A DNA stretch of 64,000 nucleotides from Rheinheimera oceanensis (GTDB lineage: Bacteria > Pseudomonadota > Gammaproteobacteria > Enterobacterales > Alteromonadaceae), in the NCBI RefSeq assembly GCF_018831085.1, contig NZ_JAGPNM010000001.1, forward strand, positions 496,001-560,000, read 5' to 3'. Below, piece after piece: positions 38,233 to 46,882 of this stretch. The notes below the pieces were generated by a model. It was not told the origin of the DNA, ran no database searches, and worked only from the letters and a program-made list of their open reading frames with translations. How positions within the stretch are numbered: the stretch's first letter is position 1; every line of letters begins with the position of its first letter. Made by a program: the position numbers and the translations under genes.

Positions 38233-38910
38233 TTAACGGGCGAGCATAATTTCAAGACGCGAACCAACTTTAAGCGCGACGTCGGCTAAATCACCTACCC
38301 ATTCCAGCGTGCGATACAGGAACATCACATCAATTGGGTTTAACTCTGTCTCGGCCAGACGCAAGGCTTTACGCAACTTGATTTGCATCTCGTCAGTGTC
38401 ACCTTCGATGGTGTCCAGTTGTTCAACCATCTTAATAACCAGATCAACTTCACGGCCCCGAAAACCGGTTTCCAGTAGTTCATCCAGCTCGTTAATCACT
38501 TCACTTGCCAGTGCGGTAGCGTCAATACAGCGCTGCACATAGGCTTTAAAGCCAGCCTGCAGGCTTGCAGGAATAAGTAACTCGCGGCCCAGTACACGGC
38601 CGGTAATATCTTTGGTTTTGTTAGCAATTTTGTCTTGCTGCGACACCAATTCTAAAATGTCAGTCCGGTCTACCGGCAAAAATAGCCCACGCGGCAGATT
38701 AACGCGGATTTCGCGTTTTAATTTGTCGGCTTCCTTTTCCAACGCCACGATGTTTTTGCGTACATCCGCAGCTGTTTGCCAGTCCTGCACATACACTGCA
38801 TCAAAAAATGGCAACAACAATTCACTCGCCTGATGCACCTTGCGAATATGTTCCTCTATTGGCTTAATCGGTGATTTGGCAAACACGGATAAAAAAGTAC
38901 TAGCTGGCAT
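38233..38910 (-). CDS. DUF47/PhoU-like Pit accessory protein
   Basis: A 225-residue all-helical protein of the TIGR00153/DUF47 group, related to PhoU, with metal-binding-like helices (VALEKEADKLKREIR near residue 55; EGDTDEMQIKLRKAL near residue 172). The start at 38910 (MPASTFLSVFAKSPIKP) matches the family; an in-frame ATG further up lies in the spacer. It is upstream of and cotranscribed with pitA. Confidence 0.92.
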   Translation of the reverse strand: MPASTFLSVFAKSPIKPIEEHIRKVHQASELLLPFFDAVYVQDWQTAADVRKNIVALEKEADKLKREIRVNLPRGLFLPVDRTDILELVSQQDKIANKTKDITGRVLGRELLIPASLQAGFKAYVQRCIDATALASEVINELDELLETGFRGREVDLVIKMVEQLDTIEGDTDEMQIKLRKALRLAETELNPIDVMFLYRTLEWVGDLADVALKVGSRLEIMLAR

Positions 38911-39000
38911 AGCCTGGCCTCGTATGTTGGTTTGACGATAGTCGGCGCGCATTGTAACGGCATTCAAAGCGCATGAAAAACGAAAAATGAATACACAATG

Positions 39001-39036
39001 AAAACGCCCTGAGCAGAAGTCTAGTCAGGGCGTTGG
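39001..39036 (-). terminator. Terminator of phoU
   Basis: A 10-bp stem AACGCCCTGA / TCAGGGCGTT (39003-39012 with 39025-39034), followed on the minus strand by TTTTCATT. It separates phoU from the DUF47-pitA unit. Confidence 0.8.
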
Positions 39037-39062
39037 CGATGTACAGTAAAAACAGATGAAAA

Positions 39063-39773
39063 TCAGCTGCGTGCATCTTGCTCCAGCTGCTCAGCGCTGC
39101 TGTGGCGCACCACCTTACCTTTAACGAAAAAAATAATGTACTCAGCCAGATTTTTACAGCGATCGCCGATACGCTCCAGTGAGCGGGCCGACCAGAGTAC
39201 ATTCATAATTTTTGGAATAGAGCGCGGATCTTCAATCATATAGGTCATTAGCTGGCGGGTAATGGCCTCATATTCGCGGTCAACTTTCTTATCTTCTTTA
39301 TGTACCAGCAAGGCGGTTTCTACGTCCATGCGGGCAAAAGCATCCAGTACATCGTGCAGCATCTGGCCTACATGGCGGCCTAAATTATCCAGATTTACCA
39401 GTAAGCCCTGCTGTTCTGAATTAAACGACTCCAGCGCCACCCTGGCAATACGGCGGGTTTCATCGCCGATACGCTCTAAATCAGCAATGGTTTTCATAAT
39501 GGCCATAATCAGGCGTAAATCGCTGGCAGCCGGCTGGCGGCGCACAATAATGCGGGTGCACTCTTTATCAATCTGCAGCTCCCAGTTATTTACCTTTAAA
39601 TCGTTGTCTATCACCTTTTGCGCCAGCTCGGCGTCAGCATCGGCAATGGCCATCAGCGCGTTATTCAGCTGTTGTTCGATTAAGCCGCCCATCGCCATTA
39701 CATGGTTGCGCACTTCGTCAATTTCTTCATTAAAAGAGCTGGAAATATGTTTTGTTAAATTGAGTTTATCCAC
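39063..39773 (-). CDS. phoU: Phosphate signalling regulator PhoU
   Basis: A 236-residue six-helix protein that links phosphate transport to PhoR inhibition. GTG 39773 is chosen because the resulting N-terminus VDKLNLTKHIS matches E. coli PhoU and GGAG lies seven bases upstream; the frame extends 17 codons further without homology. The helix motif IGDETRRIARVALE near residue 80 and the repeated ERIGDRCKNLAEYI near residue 200 are the metal-site signatures. Unusually it lies beside pitA rather than after pstSCAB. Confidence 0.96.
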   Translation of the reverse strand: MDKLNLTKHISSSFNEEIDEVRNHVMAMGGLIEQQLNNALMAIADADAELAQKVIDNDLKVNNWELQIDKECTRIIVRRQPAASDLRLIMAIMKTIADLERIGDETRRIARVALESFNSEQQGLLVNLDNLGRHVGQMLHDVLDAFARMDVETALLVHKEDKKVDREYEAITRQLMTYMIEDPRSIPKIMNVLWSARSLERIGDRCKNLAEYIIFFVKGKVVRHSSAEQLEQDARS

Positions 39774-40029
39774 TGCGAACTCCGTGCATGTGTATGATAA
39801 GGTGAAACCAAAGGTGTGAGCCATCGCAAAAACAGCTTAAGTATAGTCAGAAACGCAACCGCAGTGCCAGCATAGCGCTAACCTGACAGGCTTAACTTAC
39901 TAAATTTACAAATAATGTTAAGGCTACATTTTAAAAATCGGTAACAGGCGCTACACTCAGGTCGTGTAAGCGGCAAACTACGGTGTTTTTGGCCGATACG
40001 CTAATTTAAGTCTGACAGGAAAATAGCGC

Positions 40030-40536
40030 ATGAAGCAGTTAGTACTGACCTTAATTGGTAAAGATAAAGCAGGTTTGGTCGAGACTCTGGCAACAGTGGT
40101 CAGCACACACAACGGTAATTGGATGGCCAGCAACCTTAGCCATCTGGCAGGTTATTTCGCCGGTATATTACAAGTAGAAGTGGCCGAGCAGGATTTAGCA
40201 GAGCTTACCGCTGCACTGGAAAAAATCAGTGATCTGGATATTAAAATTCAGCATGGTATTCCCAGCAGCCTGAACGAGCAGCAACATCTGAAATTTGTGA
40301 TTACCGGTAACGATCGCCCGGGTATAGTGCGCGAGTTGTCATCGGTTATTAAACATAAAGGTACCAATATAGTGCACTTTGAAAGCAGCAAACAAAGCGC
40401 GCCAAACTGGGGAGTGCCGCTGTTTAATGCAGTAGCCACAGTAGAGCTGCCCTCCAGCGTTAGCCGTGACGAAGTGGTCAGGGCACTTGAAGCCATTGCC
40501 ACTGATATTGTTGTTGATATTGAAACACAGGCCTGA
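40030..40536 (+). CDS. gcvR: ACT-domain regulator, GcvR-like
   Basis: A 168-residue protein made of two ACT domains: residues 1-80 (MKQLVLTLIGKDKAGLVETL) and 86-165 (KFVITGNDRPGIVREL). Members include GcvR, which binds GcvA to repress glycine cleavage, so a small regulatory ligand-sensing role is likely; the exact partner is uncertain because the family has several subgroups. It is a single gene ending in a hairpin just before the ppk promoter. Confidence 0.75.
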   Translation: MKQLVLTLIGKDKAGLVETLATVVSTHNGNWMASNLSHLAGYFAGILQVEVAEQDLAELTAALEKISDLDIKIQHGIPSSLNEQQHLKFVITGNDRPGIVRELSSVIKHKGTNIVHFESSKQSAPNWGVPLFNAVATVELPSSVSRDEVVRALEAIATDIVVDIETQA

Positions 40537-40545
40537 CATTTATAC

Positions 40546-40566
40546 CGCAGCTGAACCTCAGCTGCG
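40546..40566 (+). terminator. Hairpin after gcvR
   Basis: CGCAGCTGA, ACC loop, TCAGCTGCG, followed by TTCATCTT. A perfect 9-bp stem; the T-run is interrupted. Confidence 0.65.
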
Positions 40567-40575
40567 TTCATCTTA

Positions 40576-40593
40576 TTGTCACAAAACTGCCAT
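40576..40593 (+). promoter_or_regulatory. Candidate Pho box upstream of ppk-ppx
   Basis: TTGTCAC AAAA CTGCCAT: two 7-base repeats 11 bases apart, matching the PhoB consensus CTGTCAT AAAW CTGTCAY at 15 of 18 positions. It lies 35 bases before the ppk start, after the gcvR hairpin. Confidence 0.72.
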
Positions 40594-40627
40594 AGAGTAA
40601 TAGCCAGTTGTAGTCAGGAGCTGGATC

Positions 40628-42748
40628 ATGGAACATACCGACGCTGCCAACAGCGAATTTCCGCTTTACCCCCGCGAGCTTAGCTGGTTGTCTTTTAATG
40701 GCCGCGTGCTGCAGGAAGCCGCCGACGAGCGTAACCCACCGATAGAGCGCTTACGTTTTCTTGGCATTTATTCCAATAATATGGACGAGTTTTTCCGCGT
40801 GCGGGTAGCCGACGTTAAACGCCGCATTTTGCTGAAAAAGTACCAGCAAAGTGAACAGGAAGATGCAGAAGAGCTGATGCAGGAAATTCAGCAGCGCGTA
40901 TTGCAGCTGGGCCAGCGCTTTAATGCTATTTATCTGGATATTCAGCTGGAACTTCGTAAGCACAATATTGAATTAATAGACAATTTTAAACTTACTGAGC
41001 TACAGTCCGGCTGGGTGCGCAGCTATTTTCGTGACGAAGTGATCAAGCATATTTCGCCGATGATTCTGTCGGGTGACGAGGTCAGTTTACCTAAGGCGTT
41101 GGAAGATAATACCACCTATCTGATGGTAGAAATGACCGGCAATGGTAAACCGGAATATGCCATAGTGCAGGTGCCTACCACCGAATTGTCGCGCTTTATT
41201 GAACTGCCGCTGCATTTAAACACCCGCAAGAAAAACGGCCATTACCGGCGGCAAATATTATTGCTGGACGATGTCATAGTGCATTGTATTGCCGACTTAT
41301 TTGCCGGTTTTTTTGAGTTTGATCATATTCAGGCTTACTCGTTAAAACTGACCCGCGACGCTGAATACAATATCAGTGACACCCTGGATCAAAGCCTGCT
41401 GGATAAAATGTCTAAGGGTATTCGTCAACGCTTGAAATCGGAACCGGTGCGGCTGGTATATGATGCTGCCATGCCAGAACAAATGCTAAGAGTACTGAGC
41501 AAACAGCTGGGCACCAGCTCAACCGACTCGTTAATTCCCGGCAGCCGGTACCGCAATTTTAAAGACTTTATCAGCTTTCCGAATATCGGCCATCAAAGCA
41601 CCGAATTTCCACCGATGCCGCCGCTAAAGAGCCCGGAGTTTGAGCAATACACTACCAGTTTTGACGCCATCCGCGCCGGCGATATTCTGCTGCACTACCC
41701 CTACCATAACTTTGGCTACTTTACCGAATGGGTGCGACAGGCATCATTCGACCCTAAAGTAACCCACATTAAAATGACCATGTACCGGGTAGCCAAACAC
41801 TCACGGGTCATTCATTCATTACTGGATGCAGTGCGCAATGGCAAAAAAGTTACCGTGGTGGTTGAGCTAAAAGCGCGGTTTGATGAAGAAAACAATATCA
41901 ACTGGGCGCGTAAAATGACCGAAGCCGGTATCCAGGTGGTATTTGGCTTAACCACACTGAAAATTCACTCTAAGTTATGCCTGATCAGCCGGATGGAAAA
42001 AGGCAAACTGATGCACTACGGCCATATCGGCACCGGTAACTTTAACGAGAAAACCGCACGTATATACACCGATATGAGCTTGTTTACCTGCCATCAGGAA
42101 ATTACCGCAGAAGTCGGCCAGGTATTTGAGTTTATTGAATACAGCTACCGGCCATACCAGTTTAACCACCTGATTGTCTCGCCCACCTGGAGCCGGCCAC
42201 GGCTGATGCAGCTTATTCAACGCGAAATCGATTTTGCTGTTAGCGGCCGCAAAGCGGAGATTTTCCTTAAGGTGAATAACCTGGTTGACCAGCAAATTGT
42301 TGACCTGTTGTACCGCGCCAGCCAGGCCGGGGTAAAAATTCGTATGATTATCCGCGGTATGTGCTCGCTTGTTCCCGGTTTGCCAGGCAAAAGCCAGAAT
42401 ATCAGAGTCATTTCTGTACTTGACCGCTTCTTAGAGCATTCTCGTATTTACGTGTTTCATAACGGCGGCGAAACCGACGTTTACCTGTCGTCAGCCGACT
42501 GGATGACCCGTAATATCGACCAGCGGGTAGAGGTAGGTGTACCGATATACGATGTGCGTTTAAAGCAACAAGTATTAGACACTCTGGATATTCAGTGGCG
42601 GGACAACGTAAAGGCACGTATTATTGATGCCAAACAAAGTAATGCCTATGTTAAACGCGGCAATAAACGCAGCATCCGCTCGCAGCAGCAGATCTACGAA
42701 TATCTTGCCCGCCAGCAAGGGCAACTGATCAGTACCGAGACGGAATGA
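40628..42748 (+). CDS. ppk: Polyphosphate kinase 1
   Basis: Reversible polymerisation of ATP gamma-phosphate into polyphosphate. 706 residues (E. coli 688) with the N-terminal helical domain (ELSWLSFNGRVLQEA), head domain and two C-terminal PLD-like catalytic domains. The autophosphorylated His is expected at H447 in LKIHSKLCLISR; the next block HYGHIGTGNFNEKTARIYTD is also conserved. The ribosome site CAGGAGC precedes ATG 40628. It overlaps ppx by four bases and has a Pho box upstream. Confidence 0.98.
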   Translation: MEHTDAANSEFPLYPRELSWLSFNGRVLQEAADERNPPIERLRFLGIYSNNMDEFFRVRVADVKRRILLKKYQQSEQEDAEELMQEIQQRVLQLGQRFNAIYLDIQLELRKHNIELIDNFKLTELQSGWVRSYFRDEVIKHISPMILSGDEVSLPKALEDNTTYLMVEMTGNGKPEYAIVQVPTTELSRFIELPLHLNTRKKNGHYRRQILLLDDVIVHCIADLFAGFFEFDHIQAYSLKLTRDAEYNISDTLDQSLLDKMSKGIRQRLKSEPVRLVYDAAMPEQMLRVLSKQLGTSSTDSLIPGSRYRNFKDFISFPNIGHQSTEFPPMPPLKSPEFEQYTTSFDAIRAGDILLHYPYHNFGYFTEWVRQASFDPKVTHIKMTMYRVAKHSRVIHSLLDAVRNGKKVTVVVELKARFDEENNINWARKMTEAGIQVVFGLTTLKIHSKLCLISRMEKGKLMHYGHIGTGNFNEKTARIYTDMSLFTCHQEITAEVGQVFEFIEYSYRPYQFNHLIVSPTWSRPRLMQLIQREIDFAVSGRKAEIFLKVNNLVDQQIVDLLYRASQAGVKIRMIIRGMCSLVPGLPGKSQNIRVISVLDRFLEHSRIYVFHNGGETDVYLSSADWMTRNIDQRVEVGVPIYDVRLKQQVLDTLDIQWRDNVKARIIDAKQSNAYVKRGNKRSIRSQQQIYEYLARQQGQLISTETE

Positions 42749-44283
42749 ACGACAACCAACCAAGTAAAGATCGCCCGGACGACCACGCCTATATGGCAGC
42801 GGTCGATCTGGGCTCAAACTCTTTTCATATGGTAATAGCGCGGGTAATAGATGGCGATATTCAGCTGTTACACCGCGAGAAACAAAAAGTACAACTGGCC
42901 GAAGGCTTAAACGAGCAACTGGTATTAAGTGAAGAAGCCATAGAGCGCGGCCTGAATGTGTTGGCACAATTTGCCGATACCTTACTCCCTTTTGCACCGC
43001 AGTCAGTGCGGGTTATTGCCACCTACACCCTGCGCCGGGCCCGCAATTCAGCCACTTTTTTACGCCGTGCCAAAGCCATATTCCCCTTTCCGATAGAAGT
43101 GATCTCCGGCCAGGAAGAAGCCCGTTTTATTTATCAGGGGGTAGCGCATTTTGAGCATTTCTCTGGCCGGCGGCTGGTAATAGATATTGGTGGCGGCAGT
43201 ACCGAATTTGCCATTGGCGAGGGCGTGCAGCCGCTGCGGCTCAGCAGCCGCAATATGGGTTGTGTCAGCTACGCGTTGCAGCATTTTGCCCAGGGCCGCA
43301 TTAGTGAAAAACGTTTTAACCGCGCTATTTTACAGGCCGAGCAAGAGCTGGAGCCGATTGTCAGCAGCTTTAAAGCCGCCGGCTGGCAGCAGGCAGTAGG
43401 CACCTCTGGCACGGTAAAAACCATCCGCGATATTATTGTCGGTATGGGGTTAAGCAGCAATGCACTTGAACTACCACACCTGCTGGCGCTAAAAGAGCAT
43501 CTGGTGCAGCAGGAAAACAGCTATCAACTGGACTTACCCGGCCTGACAGATGATCGCAAACTGCTGATTTGCTCTGGCCTGGCAATTCTGATTGCCGCCT
43601 TTAATCTACTGCAAATCGAGCAACTGATTTATATTGACGCAGCTCTGCGCGAAGGCGTGCTATACGAAATGAGTGACCGGCTGCAGCATCTGGATATACG
43701 CGAACACAGCGTGGCCAGCCTGCAACGCCGGTATGACGTAGATATGGCGCAGGCAGAGCGGGTTAGCCAAACCGCACTGTTGTTGTTTAGCCAGGTACGT
43801 AGCCAGTGGCAACTGACCGATGAAGACGCCATGTTGCTGGGCTGGGCAGCTACTTTATACGAAGTAGGCCTGCACATTAACTCGTCCGGTGTACAAAAAC
43901 ACTCGGCTTATATTCTGCAAAATGCCAACCTGCCTGGCTTTAACCAGGAACAACAGCAGCTTATCGCCACGCTGGTGCGGTTTCACCGCCGTAAAATCCG
44001 TGCCGATGAAATACCAGCCTTTAGTTTGTATCAACTACCGCAAGTTATATGTCTGCTGGTACTGTTACGCCTGGCTGTACTGCTAAACCAAAAGCGCCGC
44101 GACGACCTGCTGCCAGAACTACAAGCCGAAGCCGGTAGCCAGTATTTGCAACTTAAACTCGGTACAGACTGGCTAGCACAACAAAGCTTGCTGGCAGCCG
44201 ATTTAATGCTGGAGCAAAAATCGCTGAAAAAAATCGCTTTTGTGCTCGATTGCCCCGGGTTAGTGGATGCAGTGCCGGGGTAA
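42745..44283 (+). CDS. ppx: Exopolyphosphatase
   Basis: Releases phosphate from polyphosphate ends, or hydrolyses pppGpp in some relatives. 512 residues: N-terminal ASKHA domain (AAVDLGSNSFHMVIARV near residue 14, then VIDIGGGSTEFAIGEG near residue 148) and a C-terminal HD-like domain. Start overlaps the ppk stop by four bases (ATGA), so synthesis and breakdown of polyphosphate are coupled. Confidence 0.97.
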   Translation: MNDNQPSKDRPDDHAYMAAVDLGSNSFHMVIARVIDGDIQLLHREKQKVQLAEGLNEQLVLSEEAIERGLNVLAQFADTLLPFAPQSVRVIATYTLRRARNSATFLRRAKAIFPFPIEVISGQEEARFIYQGVAHFEHFSGRRLVIDIGGGSTEFAIGEGVQPLRLSSRNMGCVSYALQHFAQGRISEKRFNRAILQAEQELEPIVSSFKAAGWQQAVGTSGTVKTIRDIIVGMGLSSNALELPHLLALKEHLVQQENSYQLDLPGLTDDRKLLICSGLAILIAAFNLLQIEQLIYIDAALREGVLYEMSDRLQHLDIREHSVASLQRRYDVDMAQAERVSQTALLLFSQVRSQWQLTDEDAMLLGWAATLYEVGLHINSSGVQKHSAYILQNANLPGFNQEQQQLIATLVRFHRRKIRADEIPAFSLYQLPQVICLLVLLRLAVLLNQKRRDDLLPELQAEAGSQYLQLKLGTDWLAQQSLLAADLMLEQKSLKKIAFVLDCPGLVDAVPG

Positions 44284-44299
44284 ATCAGCTGTAGCATTT

Positions 44300-44326
44300 A
44301 AAACTGTGCTTGTGCAGCGCAGTTTT
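44300..44326 (+). terminator. Hairpin after ppx
   Basis: AAAACTG (44300-44306) pairs with CAGTTTT (44320-44326), 17 bases after the ppx stop. A moderate AT-rich stem; the terminal Ts are part of the stem. Confidence 0.5.
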
Positions 44327-44442
44327 ATGCTCAATATCATCTGCCCTGAACACAAAACAACAACCCAGATACAAATTGAACAATTTGACAACAAATAAGC
44401 AACCAAATACTATTCAGGTACTTCACTCTACAAGGAATAGTA

Positions 44443-45165
44443 ATGGCTTCTGTATTAGATTTAGCAAAATGCTGCAGTGCAGTGTATGAAACAGCACCCA
44501 ATGTTCCAGGCTTAAACCTTATTCGCCGCTATAGTCATCCAACAGATGGCTTTTTTGCTGCCCTGTTCAAAAAAGGCAATACCGCTATTTTTGCAGTGCG
44601 CGGTACCGATGATCTGCGTTACGATGTTCCAAGTAACGCTTCGCTCTTCGCCGGTGCTATGCCTGCGCAGTACCGCCCAGCTCGTGATTCACTTAACCTT
44701 GCACTAAGAGAAGCGGAAGTAAACGCAGAAAACTTTTATGTCACTGGCCATTCATTAGGCGGCGGTTTAGCAGCATTATTATCGGCTAAACACAGTTCAC
44801 CTTTACCTCTGGTCACTTTTAATGCACCGGGTATGTTAAGGGCTGCAACCAGCTCTAACTTTGGTTTAATTGGCAATTTAATTAACCGTGCCCGCCTAAG
44901 TGGTTACCGCAATAACTTTAAAAAGGTGCTGCATATCCGTAGTGAGCACGATACCGTATCGGTGGGTACAGGCCCCAGAATTACCGGCAATACCCGCACG
45001 CTTAGCAATAACCAATGTGGCAATATCAGCCTGGCTGGCAGAATATCGCCAGCACTTGGCGCAGCACAAGCCGGGCAACGCACATTATGCGCCCATAGCA
45101 TGGCAGGCTTAGTACAATTAATTGCGGCAGAGACTGAATTTACTAAACCAATTAGCTGGAGTTAG
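44443..45165 (+). CDS. Class 3 lipase-like alpha/beta hydrolase without signal peptide
   Basis: A 240-residue hydrolase with a lipase-3 core. The nucleophile elbow is TGHSLGGGLA with Ser104; Asp170 (RSEHDTVS) and His218 (LCAHSMAG) complete a plausible triad, and an oxyanion block AVRGTDD lies at residues 51-57. The N-terminus MASVLDLAKCCSAVYE has no signal peptide, so secretion by Sec is not expected. The next gene, four bases on, encodes a lipoprotein. Either a cytoplasmic lipase or a toxin-like phospholipase with a periplasmic immunity partner is possible. The preceding ppx gene is unrelated. Confidence 0.85.
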   Translation: MASVLDLAKCCSAVYETAPNVPGLNLIRRYSHPTDGFFAALFKKGNTAIFAVRGTDDLRYDVPSNASLFAGAMPAQYRPARDSLNLALREAEVNAENFYVTGHSLGGGLAALLSAKHSSPLPLVTFNAPGMLRAATSSNFGLIGNLINRARLSGYRNNFKKVLHIRSEHDTVSVGTGPRITGNTRTLSNNQCGNISLAGRISPALGAAQAGQRTLCAHSMAGLVQLIAAETEFTKPISWS

Positions 45166-45169
45166 CCGC

Positions 45170-45931
45170 ATGCGTTTTTTGTTATTACTGTTGGCGGCTA
45201 TTGTATTGCTGAGTTGCTCTGAGCCTGATGCCGTATCAGCGCCTAAACAACCCGAAAACATAACAAAGCATGACCCTAAACAGTATTCTTCGCTAAACGA
45301 GCAATTGGTATACACCGCACGTTTTGCTGAGATTTTCGGCCTGGACCCGGCAAACGCGATTAAACTTGATCCCAGTGTACTAGCGATTCGAATTTACTGG
45401 ACGGTATTTGCCAATCAGGAATCTTTATTTTCGCTATATGAACCGCACGAATACCGTGACAACTTACCCAGCATGAGAATTCAGTTGTTTCTGGATAGAA
45501 GCATTCCTGTGAACCTGAGCAGAGAAGAAGGCACTTTATACAATTACGAGTCTTTTGTGCGCTCTGGTTTTCGCTACTTTCAGCATAAACCTCCCCAACC
45601 AACTGAGGAGATGGAACAATCTGATTATCAAGAGTTTTATAACCGTATTATTTTAAGCAGCAATGTTGAAGGTTCGATGACCAGCACCATCAATCGCTAT
45701 AAACGCACACTGGTACCCGGTGTAACAGCAATCGAGTTTGATGGCGGGCTATATAAAGCACCATTTGCTATTTTCTTATATATTGGTAACCAACCTGCTA
45801 GCCCCGAGATAGTGGTACCCCAGCAAGATCGGGTTGCACTATCAAACGAGGACTACGATCCCGCGCTGTTTTTCAGAATTCGTGTACCGGATGAAATGAC
45901 TCCAGTCCTTAATCAGCCATACCGCGAATAA
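45170..45931 (+). CDS. Lipoprotein of unknown function, partner of the lipase gene
   Basis: 253 residues starting MRFLLLLLAAIVLLSC: a lipoprotein signal with Cys16 as the lipidated residue and Ser at the next position, which favours the outer membrane. The mature part has no recognised domain; it is rich in acidic and aromatic residues (for example RSGFRYFQHKPPQP near residue 131). ATG 45170 is preferred over the longer frame from 45122, which would overlap the lipase. Four bases separate the two genes, so they are cotranscribed. Confidence 0.8.
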   Translation: MRFLLLLLAAIVLLSCSEPDAVSAPKQPENITKHDPKQYSSLNEQLVYTARFAEIFGLDPANAIKLDPSVLAIRIYWTVFANQESLFSLYEPHEYRDNLPSMRIQLFLDRSIPVNLSREEGTLYNYESFVRSGFRYFQHKPPQPTEEMEQSDYQEFYNRIILSSNVEGSMTSTINRYKRTLVPGVTAIEFDGGLYKAPFAIFLYIGNQPASPEIVVPQQDRVALSNEDYDPALFFRIRVPDEMTPVLNQPYRE

Positions 45932-46133
45932 CCCGCCTATGAATACTGCTAAACAGTTCGGTTTTATAACCTGTATGCACTCGTTACTATAAGCTGAAAA
46001 CGCTTGCACCTGTAAGTCATTGTAGCAGTCGAAAAGCAAAGTAATGTGAACTGCATTAAATGCTCAAAGGCTGGTTAATCCGTATTTAGACGCTTATGGC
46101 GTTTGATTACACTATGGAGACTTTGGAGGTAAC

Positions 46134-46787
46134 ATGTGGGAAGGACTAAACGCTGTTGCGACTTGTATCTCAGCTCTAGCGGCATGCTTTGCTACTTATT
46201 TTGCTGCCAGCACCCTTAAGCAAAGTAACCTGGCTAAACGTGCCGAATTTCTCGAGTCACGGCCTCTATTTACTTTTGCTAGCTTTGCTCTCACACGCCC
46301 GACAGTCTCAAAAGCTCTCAGTACTGAGAAAGAAATTCTTGATCCTAGAGTAGGTATCATATCAGGCTATATTCGTAATTCCGGCCGTCGTCCTGCATGC
46401 AACGTCTCGGGTTTTGTATTTGTACTACCGCATGAACAGCGCAAAGAGGTCAAAGCCTTCCCTATAGGAATAGCCGATGATGCAATGCCTAATACGGAAT
46501 GGAATGTCAAGAGTGGCTATATTCAGGTTGTTCCAGACAACTTTCCAGGATCAGATGTGGCTAACTACAACGACCCAGACTTTTTCGTAGCGATCGCAAT
46601 TGCCTACGATGACACGGCTGCAAGCACTTCTTATACGCAAGTGTCCTTTATGAAATGGCCCGGTGTGACTAACAATGTGGTATCTGGCGTATTGATAGCG
46701 GCAACATCAGAAGAGAAGCGACTGATGCTTCAACAGCACGCAAACTTGCTTCTGCAATTTCAGCGCCCACCTAACAATGCTTCTTAG
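46134..46787 (+). CDS. Orphan protein with one N-terminal membrane helix
   Basis: 217 residues, not recognised. A single hydrophobic helix near residues 5-27 (AVATCISALAACFATYFAAS) is followed by a basic stretch and a soluble region with beta-strand character (for example GIISGYIRNSGRRPACNVSG). TGGAGGTAAC precedes the ATG. It stands alone, with 200 bases of apparently empty sequence upstream. Codon choice looks less like that of the neighbours, which suggests acquisition. Confidence 0.7.
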   Translation: MWEGLNAVATCISALAACFATYFAASTLKQSNLAKRAEFLESRPLFTFASFALTRPTVSKALSTEKEILDPRVGIISGYIRNSGRRPACNVSGFVFVLPHEQRKEVKAFPIGIADDAMPNTEWNVKSGYIQVVPDNFPGSDVANYNDPDFFVAIAIAYDDTAASTSYTQVSFMKWPGVTNNVVSGVLIAATSEEKRLMLQQHANLLLQFQRPPNNAS

Positions 46788-46829
46788 TTTCCGTGTGGAG
46801 GTTGAGCATTTTTCACCCTACACTTTAAT

Positions 46830-46848
46830 CGTTACGCCACAGGTAACG
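46830..46848 (+). promoter_or_regulatory. Candidate operator before the orphan HigA gene
   Basis: CGTTAC, 7-base spacer, GTAACG (46830-46835 and 46843-46848), 34 bases before the start. Likely a binding site for the antitoxin itself. Confidence 0.5.
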
Positions 46849-46882
46849 CTTTAAAATTAAGATGCACTTCAGTGAGGCTGAT

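Noticed and set aside
39262..39819. Open frame of 185 residues opposite phoU
   Set aside because: Shadow of phoU; low-complexity Ser/Ala-rich translation typical of antisense frames.
46080..46112. Short inverted repeat GACGC...GCGTT before the orphan membrane protein, considered as an integron attC site
   Set aside because: No conserved GTTRRRY core sites or R/L box arrangement and no integrase; too short to support a cassette.
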